A stretch of DNA of 64,000 bases, taken from NCBI RefSeq assembly GCF_006385135.1, contig NZ_CP041025.1, positions 1,705,501 through 1,769,500 on the forward strand, written 5' to 3'. Every line of letters starts with the position of its first letter. Position 1 is the first letter of the stretch. The notes below the pieces were generated by a model. It searched no databases. It had not been told where the DNA came from and was given only the letters and a program-made list of their open reading frames with translations. Position numbers and translations under genes: made by a program. The DNA is from Paremcibacter congregatus (GTDB lineage Bacteria > Pseudomonadota > Alphaproteobacteria > Sphingomonadales > Emcibacteraceae). Below, in pieces: positions 46,518 through 56,120 of the stretch.

Positions 46518-47771
46518 TCAGTCTTTGTCACGTTTTGGCAATTGCGCGGTGAGATGAGAATATTCTTCCGGATCGCGTTGGTGATAGGCCTCCAGTTTGT
46601 TTTTATAGGCTGCCTGATGCCGGGCGAAATTTTCCATCGTCAATGGATGCCCGAAGTCTGTTGGGCCAGTGCCGGGTTTCCCGAGCATGCGGTCAAGCAT
46701 CAGGTCGCCCAGCGCCTGTGAATAATGCGCCGGTTCCCAAAACCACTTCAGGGGCGTTCTGCCAGCTTTCAGGATCGGTTCGGCGATATAGTCCGTCGGG
46801 TCGCTAAAATCCCAAAGAGTGATGGTGTCTTTGGTACTTGTTTGTGCCACGAGTGTAACAAGACGTTTCTTCCAAAGCCAGAATTCAGATGTCAGTCCGG
46901 CTTGATCAATAATATCAAGATAGTTGATATGGTAAGGATTGATAAAAACTTTTGTCTCGATATTGTGGTTGTTGAGATACCGCAGCAGAAACTGTAATTT
47001 GCTCAGGTCCGGCGACCCGGTATAACCAGGAGTGTCCGTTTGCCATTTTCGCATTGTGAAGCTGTTGTATACTTGAGGGATCTTTTGACCAAATAGCGCT
47101 TTGACGCCTTCATGGGTTGTGGCATGCCGCATATCGCCGGCAGGGTTAAAGCCGTTGGCAAGAAGGTTGGAACTGGATGGTGTCTGGTTGGCAACTGTCG
47201 TCAGGCTGTCCCAAAATGTACTAAGCGCGATTAAGGGAAAATAATGGTCTTTCAGGGATTGAAGAAAATAAGCGTTATTTTCCGTGCCGTCCCAGTGATA
47301 TTTACGACGCTTGTCGGCATCGGACGGTGCAGGGGGCCAGGTGCGCGGGTCAGTCGTGCTGTCGGCAGAGGTGACAAAATCCAAAAAATCGACAGAAATT
47401 AAAACCTGTTTAATGTCATGATCTCTCAATATATCGAGTGCATATCCATATTGAACCGAGAGGCCGCTGCCGGGCTGGCCAAGATTAAACGCCTGAAGGT
47501 TATGATCAATGAAATAGGAGTGCGCAGGGTTCAGACCCATTTCCGGGCGGGAGTTACCAACGATCAGAACATCGGGCGCCATGCGGTGTGCGGCATGTAT
47601 TTTTGACTGCAAGGAATGTGTGCCGGCTTTAGGTTTAATCCTGTTCAGGCCTTTCAGATCATGATGGCCATACAGCAGGTAAGGATCAATGACATAATTA
47701 AATCCCATGATGCCACAAAACAGGAGTGCTGCAAAAGAGAGCCAGAGTTTTAAGAATTTTTTTTCATTCAT
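46518..47771 (-). CDS. AlgJ/AlgX-like SGNH-fold protein, O-acylation partner
   Basis: 417 aa. One N-terminal helix (about 7-27), then a periplasmic domain with DVLIVGNSRPEMGLNP, resembling the GxS block of SGNH acetyl transferases, and PYHINYLDII later. It starts 2 bases after the MBOAT stop, so the two form one unit: the MBOAT passes an acyl group over the membrane and this protein would place it on a polymer. The target polymer is unknown; no polysaccharide synthesis genes are close. The catalytic Asp-His pair is probable but not proved here. Confidence 0.72.
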   Translation of the reverse strand: MNEKKFLKLWLSFAALLFCGIMGFNYVIDPYLLYGHHDLKGLNRIKPKAGTHSLQSKIHAAHRMAPDVLIVGNSRPEMGLNPAHSYFIDHNLQAFNLGQPGSGLSVQYGYALDILRDHDIKQVLISVDFLDFVTSADSTTDPRTWPPAPSDADKRRKYHWDGTENNAYFLQSLKDHYFPLIALSTFWDSLTTVANQTPSSSNLLANGFNPAGDMRHATTHEGVKALFGQKIPQVYNSFTMRKWQTDTPGYTGSPDLSKLQFLLRYLNNHNIETKVFINPYHINYLDIIDQAGLTSEFWLWKKRLVTLVAQTSTKDTITLWDFSDPTDYIAEPILKAGRTPLKWFWEPAHYSQALGDLMLDRMLGKPGTGPTDFGHPLTMENFARHQAAYKNKLEAYHQRDPEEYSHLTAQLPKRDKD

Positions 47772-47773
47772 GA

Positions 47774-49354
47774 TTAAAACTGAAAATATAAAAATTCGGA
47801 AACCTGGGCAAGGGCCAGCATTCCAAAGGTTAATGTCAGGGCGAGGGTGATGGCCCACCGCACGTTAAATTGAAACTTAAACCGTCGATACGCCGGGTTT
47901 TGTGGCAAGAGTGTGGTCTTGTCGTTGTCTTCAATGTCATTGAAAGAAGGGGAAAACCGGCTCATGATCTGTTGGGTGTTCGGCATGATCAAGGCGATCG
48001 GCAACAGGGCCAATATCCATAAATAGGTAAATACAAATTTTGCCCCGCCGCCGTGAACAAGTTCAAATCCCGCTATTTGTATATAGGATGAAAATCCACC
48101 AAGGGCGGCGGCAATACCATAGGGAAGAGATACCCCATTCAGGCCAGCCATAGCCTGTAACATGCCCACGGCAGAGTCAAAGTGACTGGCGCGAAAGAAT
48201 ACCCAGCCAACAACGACTGCTGTAAAAGTCAGCGCCCAGGAAAATCCGCGCCATAGTTTGCTGGTTTCGAGAAATGTGAGCTTGAGAGCCTTGGCTATAA
48301 AGTGCCAGAAATGGTTGATGATCAGGTATGTCCCGTGCAGAGCACCCCAGATGACAAATGTCCAGCCGGCGCCGTGCCACAATCCGCCCAGCAGCATGGT
48401 GACAAACAGATTGATGTAGCGTTGCAGTCGTCCCTTGCGATTGCCGCCCAGGGCAATGTAAATATAATCGCGTAGAAAGCGGGAAAGGGTAATATGCCAT
48501 CGCCGCCAGAATTCCACAATATTCAGGGACTTGTAGGGGGAGTGAAAATTAAGGGGCAACTTGATGCCGAACAGGCGCGCCCCGCCAATGGCCATGTCCG
48601 AATAACCGGAAAAATCAAAATAAAGCTGTAGCGTATAGGCCAGAGCGCCGCCCCAGGCCTGAAAGAACTGCAACTGCTCCCCGGCGTCGGACAGGGCAAA
48701 TACCGGAGAGGCGTATACGGCGATACCGTCTGCCAGAACGGCCTTTTTAAACAGGCCTATGGAGAATATAGCCAGACCAATGGTGATGTTGCTGAGTTTA
48801 AAGCGCATGTTTGCGCGGTCCATGAATTGTGGCAGCATTTCTTTGTGGTGAACAATAGGGCCGGCAATCAACTGGGGAAAGAAAGTCACGAACAGGGCAT
48901 AATGCAGGAATTTATATTCTTTTGTGATGCCTTTGTAAGCATCCACCAGGAACGCGATTTGTTGGAATGTGAAGAATGAGATGGCCAGGGGCAAGATGAT
49001 GTGGTGAAGCTCAAAGTTGCTCGAAAGGGCATAGGCCGCGCTTTCCAAGAAGAAATTGGCATATTTGAAATATCCGAGCAGGGACAGGTTCAGGACAATG
49101 CCGATAATCAGGATCAGTTTTGCCCGGCCCTTCTCCTGAAGTGTCCTGTTAATCAGCGTGCCAATAAAGTAACTGACGCCCATGGAGCCAATAATCAACA
49201 GAAGGTAATCCGGATTCCACCAGCCGTAGAAAAACAACGATGCCAATACCAGCCACCCGATCGCTTTCTCTGTATTGATCCGGGAGAGAAAAATGAAAAC
49301 GATCAGGGTTATGGGAAGAAAAAACAGTATGAATTCATACGAATTGAAGAACAT
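47774..49354 (-). CDS. MBOAT family O-acyltransferase (AlgI-like)
   Basis: 526 aa with about 11 hydrophobic helices. NSYEFILFFLPIT at the start, FPQLIAGPIVHHKEMLPQF, FDFSGYSDMAIGGARLFGI, NIVEFWRRWHITLSRFLRDYIYI and the catalytic-His block LLGGLWHGAGWTFVIWGALHG are all AlgI/DltB hallmarks. It moves acyl groups across the inner membrane for polymer O-acetylation. Paired with the gene at 46518. Confidence 0.92.
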   Translation of the reverse strand: MFFNSYEFILFFLPITLIVFIFLSRINTEKAIGWLVLASLFFYGWWNPDYLLLIIGSMGVSYFIGTLINRTLQEKGRAKLILIIGIVLNLSLLGYFKYANFFLESAAYALSSNFELHHIILPLAISFFTFQQIAFLVDAYKGITKEYKFLHYALFVTFFPQLIAGPIVHHKEMLPQFMDRANMRFKLSNITIGLAIFSIGLFKKAVLADGIAVYASPVFALSDAGEQLQFFQAWGGALAYTLQLYFDFSGYSDMAIGGARLFGIKLPLNFHSPYKSLNIVEFWRRWHITLSRFLRDYIYIALGGNRKGRLQRYINLFVTMLLGGLWHGAGWTFVIWGALHGTYLIINHFWHFIAKALKLTFLETSKLWRGFSWALTFTAVVVGWVFFRASHFDSAVGMLQAMAGLNGVSLPYGIAAALGGFSSYIQIAGFELVHGGGAKFVFTYLWILALLPIALIMPNTQQIMSRFSPSFNDIEDNDKTTLLPQNPAYRRFKFQFNVRWAITLALTLTFGMLALAQVSEFLYFQF

Positions 49355-49433
49355 GTATAAGTTTTCTCCATATTTACATTTAAAATGTTAATACAAATTA
49401 CTTATTCAGTACTTAGGGTAAAGGTAAGCAGGT

Positions 49434-50453
49434 TTATTGATCTACCAGATAAAACAAACAATCTTTTATGGCGATCTCAGGACGCGGGGTGATCATGAAC
49501 AGACGCAAGGGCAATCTGACCTGTAAAACGCCATCAATGACCTGAAACAGGTCATGTTTGATGTCCACGCCTTGATCGTTGATGGCGGTAAAGTAATCAA
49601 GACCGTTGTGCGGTACCCAGCCCAATGATTCACCGGGGCCAGTAATGCCGAAATTATGTTTTTCTATATCAAACGCCAACGTGACGTCATAGCCTGGCTC
49701 GGCCTGTTCGCCATAAGTCAATGACACCCCGTCCTTGATCTCCAATCTCAACGGGTGACGATACAGGTCAATTTCAGGGCCGGGCGGCGCCAGAAAAAGG
49801 TTGTCGCTCCGGGACAGGATTTCAAGGGCGGTAACGGCTTTCTGATCGGCGCTGAGATCGAAGCTTCCGCCACATTCCAGAGTGATGATCGGGCAAGCGA
49901 CCGGGGCTTCCATCAGGGCCCCGAGGTGCAGTTCGGTCAGAATTAGTCTGGAGGAGAACTGTTGTGCCAGATTGATGTAAAGGGGGTCAAGACGGGTGGT
50001 TACGGCAAAATCAGGACCGGCGCCCGATGTGTTATGCATGTCGACCACGGCTTCCGGTTTTAACGCCGTGATGCGTCGTAAAATCTGTCGGGCGATATTC
50101 CCGCAGGGGCTGTCATAAGGGGGGCGAAAGCAGCGGTTCATATCTGGCAGGCCCGGCAGATAGCGGTGGCTGAATTCAGGTTCTGTCAGGGCTGCTTCGA
50201 CCGAACAGACAAAAATTGACATGTTGGTGCGGGGGATGGCCCGCAAAGGGTCCCGCAACCAATGAAACAGTGCCTTGACTCCTGAAGGTTCATTGCCATG
50301 CAGCAGCGTGACCAGCACCCGGGTGCGGGAGGTATCGGCGCCGGTGATGTCAATCCAGGTAGGCCCTCGCATCTGACATAAAAAGGCCTTTATACTGGCG
50401 CCGATACTCTCCGGCAGGGGATCTTTCCAGGTTTGTGGCGTGACGTGCTGCAT
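49434..50453 (-). CDS. succinylglutamate desuccinylase/aspartoacylase family protein
   Basis: 339 aa zinc hydrolase of the M14-like AstE/AspA group. Zinc ligands are in TLLHGNEPSG (HxxE) and the later DMHNTSGAGPDFAV; CPIITLECGGSFD holds the likely catalytic Glu. The first codon overlaps the stop of the upstream ligase (TAATG), so the two are translationally coupled. No arginine-degradation genes are near, so its substrate is probably the product or a relative of the product of that ligase. The TTG at 50471 is rejected. Confidence 0.85.
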   Translation of the reverse strand: MQHVTPQTWKDPLPESIGASIKAFLCQMRGPTWIDITGADTSRTRVLVTLLHGNEPSGVKALFHWLRDPLRAIPRTNMSIFVCSVEAALTEPEFSHRYLPGLPDMNRCFRPPYDSPCGNIARQILRRITALKPEAVVDMHNTSGAGPDFAVTTRLDPLYINLAQQFSSRLILTELHLGALMEAPVACPIITLECGGSFDLSADQKAVTALEILSRSDNLFLAPPGPEIDLYRHPLRLEIKDGVSLTYGEQAEPGYDVTLAFDIEKHNFGITGPGESLGWVPHNGLDYFTAINDQGVDIKHDLFQVIDGVLQVRLPLRLFMITPRPEIAIKDCLFYLVDQ

Positions 50454-51934
50454 TACGGGGACAAACTCCAATCTACTACAGGGCGACCGCTTTGTTGTTC
50501 CGCCATATATTTCAGGGTCATCGCCTGATAACTTTCTTCAGGGGAGAGCGCCTGCTCAAGATAATATTTGAGCATCAGCCGTTGCCAGCGGGCGCCGGTC
50601 AGGCCACTACGTACCCTGTTTTCAACTAAAGTGCGGTACCGCCGGACTTCAGCCGAGTTGACCCCTAGCATATCCAGACCTTCTTCCATACGCGGCAACA
50701 GGCGCAGGATCACATCCGTGATGGGCTGTTCCGTGGGCTGGCTTTGATGTTCTTCTGGCCAAAGAATTCTCGATTTTAAACCACATTGCGCGGCGCGGTA
50801 GAAATTATGTTCGGAAAAGCGAAAAGGCATTGATGGCAAGACGTCGCGCATCTGGTCGCTCAGGCCCATGGTCAGGCCGATAAGGAAGGCCGCATTGGCC
50901 ATCATGTCATCTGCAGTGGGACCGGAAGGCAGGGCGCGCATTTCTATGCGCAGATGTCCCCCGTCGCCGGCCCCATACACCGCCCGGTTCCAGGGCCAGG
51001 TGGTGCCCATATGCAGGTTCAGTTCCGAGAGTGTCGGTGGAAAGGCATCCGCTTGGGGCGCAGTATCAGACAGAATGGGAAAAATGGGAGGATAGAGGGC
51101 GACGGTTTCCTGAAACAGTTCCAGCGCAGATTTACGTACCCACCCATGACCATAGGTCACCCGGGAGGGCTGCCGCCAAACCACATCGTTCCGATGGCGG
51201 CTGTCGATGGACTGCTTGAACAGCGCGATGCGGGTTTCCTGCCACAACCGGTGGCCAAGCAGGGTCGGGGAGTTGGCTGACAGGGCAATGGCGAGGGGGG
51301 TGGCAATCTGGGCCGCATTAAAACTGTTCGCGAATTGATCCGGGGGGACCTTGAGGTGCAACTGCAGCGATGTATTGGCGCCTTCCAGTGTCACATGATT
51401 GGATGTCAGCTGCAGCGGGTCTTCGCCATTGATATTGACCTCGAATGAACTTCCGCGTAATTTTTGCAGACCCTTATACAACATGTGGTAGCGTCCTACA
51501 TCCGTCATATTGTCGGGGTGGAGATTACCTACTTTGAGGGTGGGCAGGATACCGATGGCGACGATCTTGCACTGGTGACGTTCAGCGGCTTTGCTCGACT
51601 TGGCCAGGGCATGGGTTATTTCCTGGCCCATTGCGGTGAACGGGGCACCACGGGCCGGCACCGGGGACAGGTTATATTCAAGATTATAACGATTGAGTTC
51701 ATGCTGAAATTGCGAGTCGTCGAGTTCCCGCAGAAGGATATCGTTGATCGGGGTTGCCTGGGCCGTCTTATCAACGATATAGCTTTCCAATTCGGCACCC
51801 AGGGTAATTTCGCCTTCGCCAAAACCCGGGGTCTCGATTGTGGTTCTTAATGTTGCAAGACATTCATAGAGACGCTCTGTAAAACTGTTATAATCCGCCG
51901 CTTTGAAGTCGGTCTGTTCAATATTCTTTCCCAT
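50453..51934 (-). CDS. GCS2-type carboxylate-amine ligase (glutamate-cysteine ligase family)
   Basis: 493 aa. GEITLGAELESYIVD at the N terminus is the ATP-grasp-like GCS2 start, ELNRYNLEYNLSP follows, and GHLRIEMRALPSGPTADDMMANAAFLIGL is the metal- and nucleotide-site region. The family ligates glutamate (or a similar acid) to an amine; glutathione synthesis is one role, but this branch, coupled with an aspartoacylase-like hydrolase, is not classic GshA. The ATG at 51934 has GGGAG at seven bases; one two codons upstream is badly placed. Confidence 0.82.
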   Translation of the reverse strand: MGKNIEQTDFKAADYNSFTERLYECLATLRTTIETPGFGEGEITLGAELESYIVDKTAQATPINDILLRELDDSQFQHELNRYNLEYNLSPVPARGAPFTAMGQEITHALAKSSKAAERHQCKIVAIGILPTLKVGNLHPDNMTDVGRYHMLYKGLQKLRGSSFEVNINGEDPLQLTSNHVTLEGANTSLQLHLKVPPDQFANSFNAAQIATPLAIALSANSPTLLGHRLWQETRIALFKQSIDSRHRNDVVWRQPSRVTYGHGWVRKSALELFQETVALYPPIFPILSDTAPQADAFPPTLSELNLHMGTTWPWNRAVYGAGDGGHLRIEMRALPSGPTADDMMANAAFLIGLTMGLSDQMRDVLPSMPFRFSEHNFYRAAQCGLKSRILWPEEHQSQPTEQPITDVILRLLPRMEEGLDMLGVNSAEVRRYRTLVENRVRSGLTGARWQRLMLKYYLEQALSPEESYQAMTLKYMAEQQSGRPVVDWSLSP

Positions 51935-52075
51935 GAACATTCTCCCAAGTCAGCATCAGAATACAACAAATCTGCTTACTGTTCTTGATATATATCTAAT
52001 AAAGCACATTAAAAGAGGCGCAAATTCCCGAAAAGACCCAACACTGGCCTTGAAGTTGGAAAGATTATTGCGTAG

Positions 52076-53329
<1,254 letters not shown>

Positions 53330-53361
53330 TCATAACGATCAGAAACGATCACATTTTTACT

Positions 53362-53397
53362 AAAAGTCCGTCTGTCAGATGAGAGACGGACTTTTTT
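53362..53397 (+). terminator. terminator of the aminotransferase gene
   Basis: A 12-base-pair perfect stem AAAAGTCCGTCT / AGACGGACTTTT with a 10-base loop and a six-T tail, 33 bases past the stop. Confidence 0.92.
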
Positions 53398-53529
53398 ATG
53401 GTATACTGATCCGACAGCGTATTCTTTACGTATAAAATTTAAATATTTATACTTATTTGTACATTACCCCTTTAATTAGATTAATTCTAAACTATATAGT
53501 AGTATGAATGATGAAAAGGAGAAGGATAG

Positions 53530-53994
53530 ATGCAGATTAATATTGGAATCGAAGAGAATGCCCGAAAAGAAATTGCAGGCGGGTTAAACAGGTTGTTGTC
53601 TGACAGTTATACGCTTTATTTGAAAACCCACAATTACCACTGGAATGTTACTGGCCCGATGTTCCAGACCCTTCATATCATGTTTGAAGAGCAATATACC
53701 GAATTGTGGGCCGCGGTTGATATAATCGCAGAACGTATCCGCGCTCTGGGGGAATTCGCGCCGGGAACCTATCAGGAATTTTCGCGTCTGACAGCCATCC
53801 CGGAAGATGAGACTATTCCTGACGCAGAAGCGATGATCCGAAATCTGGTCGAGGCCAATGAAATTGTAACCCGCACGGCCCGGAGTATTGTTTCCGTTGC
53901 CAGCGCCGCCGGAGATGAACCGACGGTGGGGCTTCTGGGCAGCAGAATGGAAGTGTCCGAGAAAAATGCCTGGATGTTGCGTTCTCTTCTGTAA
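53530..53994 (+). CDS. dps: Dps family ferroxidase / DNA-protecting protein
   Basis: 154 aa four-helix ferritin-like protein that oxidises and stores iron and protects DNA in stress. Ferroxidase ligands at the dimer interface are in KTHNYHWNVTG and HIMFEEQYTELWAAVDIIAERI. AAGGAGAAGG precedes the ATG. Its own terminator follows at 54043. Confidence 0.96.
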   Translation: MQINIGIEENARKEIAGGLNRLLSDSYTLYLKTHNYHWNVTGPMFQTLHIMFEEQYTELWAAVDIIAERIRALGEFAPGTYQEFSRLTAIPEDETIPDAEAMIRNLVEANEIVTRTARSIVSVASAAGDEPTVGLLGSRMEVSEKNAWMLRSLL

Positions 53995-54042
53995 ACGCGC
54001 TTTCTGTTAAAGAATGTCTGGTTTTATAATCAGAAAAAAGTT

Positions 54043-54075
54043 AAAGGTGACCTGAATTTGGGTCACCTTTTTTTT
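54043..54075 (+). terminator. terminator of dps
   Basis: AAAGGTGACC / GGTCACCTTT, 10-base-pair perfect stem, eight-base loop and a T8 tract. Confidence 0.93.
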
Positions 54076-54083
54076 ATGGACAG

Positions 54084-54743
54084 ATGATGACGCTGAAATT
54101 GGTAATATTTGATTGTGATGGGGTTCTGGTGGACAGTGAAGCCTTGGCGAACCGCGAACTGCAGAAAGCGCTGGCCGAAGAGGGGCTTGTGATGAGTATG
54201 GAGGAGGTAGTTGAAGCCTTTGTTGGTCGGTCCATGAAAGCGGTTGTGGATATCTCAGGGCAGCGGTTGGGGCGGGCTTTGCCGGATGATTTTCTGGATC
54301 GCTTGCAGGTCAAGACATTTACCAAATTCAAATCCTCCCTGAAACCTGTCGCCGGTATTGCAGAGGTTCTGACCGGTTTGCAGGATATGCCATATCAAAC
54401 CTGTGTTGCATCCAGCGGGTCTCCTGACAAAATGGATCTGACCTTGGGCCTTACCGGTTTGAAGGCGTTCTTTGAGGGGCGGATCTATCATGCCGGGCAG
54501 GTGGCCCGGGGTAAACCCTACCCGGATTTGTTTTTATATGCCGCAGACCAAATGGGAGTCGATCCGGCTGAATGTCTTGTGGTGGAAGACAGCTTGCCGG
54601 GGGTTCAGGCGGCGGTCGCAGCCGGAATGGAAGTCTTGGCTTATGCAACCCGTGGACAGGATCGTAAGCTTGCGACAGCAGGAGGTATGGTCATCAAGGA
54701 GATGCATGAGGTGATCAAATATTTACAAGAGCCCTGCGTATAA
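54084..54743 (+). CDS. HAD-superfamily phosphatase (phosphoglucomutase/GPH-like)
   Basis: 219 aa. Motif I FDCDGVLVDSE near residue 9, motif II in CVASSGSPDKM, Lys in ARGKPYPDLFLYAADQMGV and motif IV CLVVEDSLPGVQAAVAAGM. A cap domain lies between residues 20 and 85. The branch includes beta-phosphoglucomutases and small sugar phosphatases; substrate unknown. Two ATGs in a row (54084, 54087) make the start uncertain by one codon. Confidence 0.88.
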   Translation: MMTLKLVIFDCDGVLVDSEALANRELQKALAEEGLVMSMEEVVEAFVGRSMKAVVDISGQRLGRALPDDFLDRLQVKTFTKFKSSLKPVAGIAEVLTGLQDMPYQTCVASSGSPDKMDLTLGLTGLKAFFEGRIYHAGQVARGKPYPDLFLYAADQMGVDPAECLVVEDSLPGVQAAVAAGMEVLAYATRGQDRKLATAGGMVIKEMHEVIKYLQEPCV

Positions 54744-54807
54744 AGAGCAGTAATATCATAACGTTATAAAGGGGCGGCCTTGTGTGCGATGCAGTATAAC
54801 TGCAGGC

Positions 54808-54838
54808 AAAAAAAATGCCGGGTTATAAAAACCCGGCA
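54808..54838 (-). terminator. intrinsic terminator of the candidate small RNA
   Basis: A 9-base-pair perfect stem TGCCGGGTT / AACCCGGCA, five-base loop and eight T residues leftward. Far from the lysR stop (215 bases), which suggests a separate transcript. Confidence 0.92.
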
Positions 54839-54985
54839 AGTCAAAATATAGGGAGGCTTCATGTCTTGGGAGACCATGAAACGGCTATGACCCGACATAG
54901 GGGAGGACTGGGTCATAGCAACTGAAATAACTTGGGAGGTATTTCAGAGGATGCTGCATCGCAACATCTTTATTCTGTTATAAAG
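54808..54985 (-). ncRNA. candidate small RNA with repeated anti-Shine-Dalgarno loops
   Basis: Read leftward: hairpin GAUGUUGC/GCAGCAUC (54950-54968); hairpin CUGAAAUA/UAUUUCAG (54922-54947), loop CCUCCCAAGU; hairpin CUAUGACCC/GGGUCAUAG (54885-54918), 16-base loop with CCUCCCC; hairpin UUCAUG/CAUGAA (54858-54880) with UCUCCC at its tip; single-stranded CCUCCC (54851-54856); then a terminator. A possible promoter is TTGACG (55014-55019), 16 bases, TAATGT (54992-54997). The pattern recalls alphaproteobacterial sRNAs (such as the alpha-r14/NfeR1 and CCUCCUCCC-motif groups) that mask ribosome-binding sites of mRNAs. Confidence 0.6.
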
Positions 54986-55052
54986 ATTTATACATTAAAG
55001 ACCACCTCAATTTCGTCAATGCAGCCATGCGTATTATGCATAGCTATGCGGA

Positions 55053-55937
55053 TCAGAAGCGGGCATCCTTGAATTGTTCAATGATGAAGTCTTTAAAGGC
55101 GGCAATACGCTTGGAATTCCGTGCTTCCTGGGTATACACCAGGTACGCGGGAAAGGCGGGTCCTTCTATGTCGTTGAGGATTCGGACCACATTTGTGGAG
55201 CCTTGCACCAGATAGTCGGGCAGAGCGGCAATGCCGACACCGGACTTTACGGCCTGCAAAACTCCATAAATGCTGTTGATTCGCAGAATTGGTTTGCGCT
55301 TCAGACCGTTTTCCTCATCCAGTACCCAGTCAATATTGCGAATCGGGCTGTGGCTGATATCACCGTACGTGACAATATTATGGTCATTCAGTTCTTCCAT
55401 CGATTCGGGCCGTCCTTTACGACTAAGGTATTCAGGGGAAGCATAAAGATGATGGTGAAACACGCCAACCTGACGCTGGATCAGATCGAGTTGTTGTGCG
55501 GGGTGGAAACGGATCGCCACATCGGCTTCCCGGGTCGTCAGGTCAAGATCGGTATCCGTGGCAAGAAGCTGTACGTTGATCTCCGGGTATTTTTCAATGA
55601 AGCTGCGAATGTTGTTCATCATCCAGGTGGATCCGAAGCTGAGTGTCGTGGTGATCTTGAGTTCACCCCGGGGCAGGTTGGTACCTTCAATCAGTTGTTG
55701 TTCTGTTACGTGAATTTTGGCGACCACCTCTTCGGCTGTCTTAAAGAGGGATTCGCCTTCATCAGTAAGGCTGAGACCACGGGCGTGGCGGTTAAAAAGC
55801 GTTGTATTGAGGCTTTCTTCCAGGGAACGAATTTGACGACTGACAGCGGATTGACTGAGATACAGTTTCTCGCCGGCATGGGTAAAACTGCCGGCAGACG
55901 CCACCACATGAAAAATTCTTAATTTATCCCAATCCAT
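55053..55937 (-). CDS. LysR family transcriptional regulator
   Basis: 294 aa. N-terminal winged helix-turn-helix (about residues 4-62) with FHVVASAGSFTHAGEKLYLSQSAVSRQIRSLE, then the periplasmic-binding-type effector domain (~88-290). It follows trxB on the same strand, an arrangement I recall from other alphaproteobacteria; a redox-linked role is possible but not shown. The ATG at 55937 has GGGA upstream. A 24-base inverted repeat at 56000-56023 is a candidate operator. Confidence 0.9.
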   Translation of the reverse strand: MDWDKLRIFHVVASAGSFTHAGEKLYLSQSAVSRQIRSLEESLNTTLFNRHARGLSLTDEGESLFKTAEEVVAKIHVTEQQLIEGTNLPRGELKITTTLSFGSTWMMNNIRSFIEKYPEINVQLLATDTDLDLTTREADVAIRFHPAQQLDLIQRQVGVFHHHLYASPEYLSRKGRPESMEELNDHNIVTYGDISHSPIRNIDWVLDEENGLKRKPILRINSIYGVLQAVKSGVGIAALPDYLVQGSTNVVRILNDIEGPAFPAYLVYTQEARNSKRIAAFKDFIIEQFKDARF

Positions 55938-55999
55938 GATCAATCCCGCTTGGTCGCATATTGCTTATTACTGGCCCGAAAGGAAGACATATCCCTCCA

Positions 56000-56023
56000 A
56001 TATACCGGGAAATCCCGATATAT
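56000..56023. promoter_or_regulatory. inverted repeat upstream of lysR
   Basis: Arms ATATA-C-CGGGA and TCCCG-A-TATAT with one mismatch around an AA centre, 63 bases before the lysR start. No T tract follows, so it looks more like an operator than a terminator; autoregulation by the LysR protein is plausible. Confidence 0.45.
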
Positions 56024-56120
56024 TCTTTGGCATTAGTATAAGTGCTTCATTCCTAATAACAATATTTATATAAATACGCTTCCGAGGACCGATGGTCTGG
56101 AAATATTATATTGCTGGAAT

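Larger units (their letters stand above)
54744..55052. other. 309-base intergenic region that holds a likely small RNA
   Basis: No protein gene. Most of it is the structured minus-strand element at 54808-54985. A perfect 12-base palindrome GCATAGCTATGC (55038-55049) lies next to the lysR stop. A ten-codon frame at 54861 behind GGGAGG is judged spurious. Confidence 0.6.

Noticed and set aside
54861-54890. 10-codon frame behind GGGAGG on the plus strand
   Set aside because: Same reason: the GGGAGG blocks are explained by loops of the minus-strand RNA, and three of them do not precede any frame.
56064-56075. ATTTATATAAAT palindrome downstream of trxB
   Set aside because: Short and purely AT; likely by chance in this composition.
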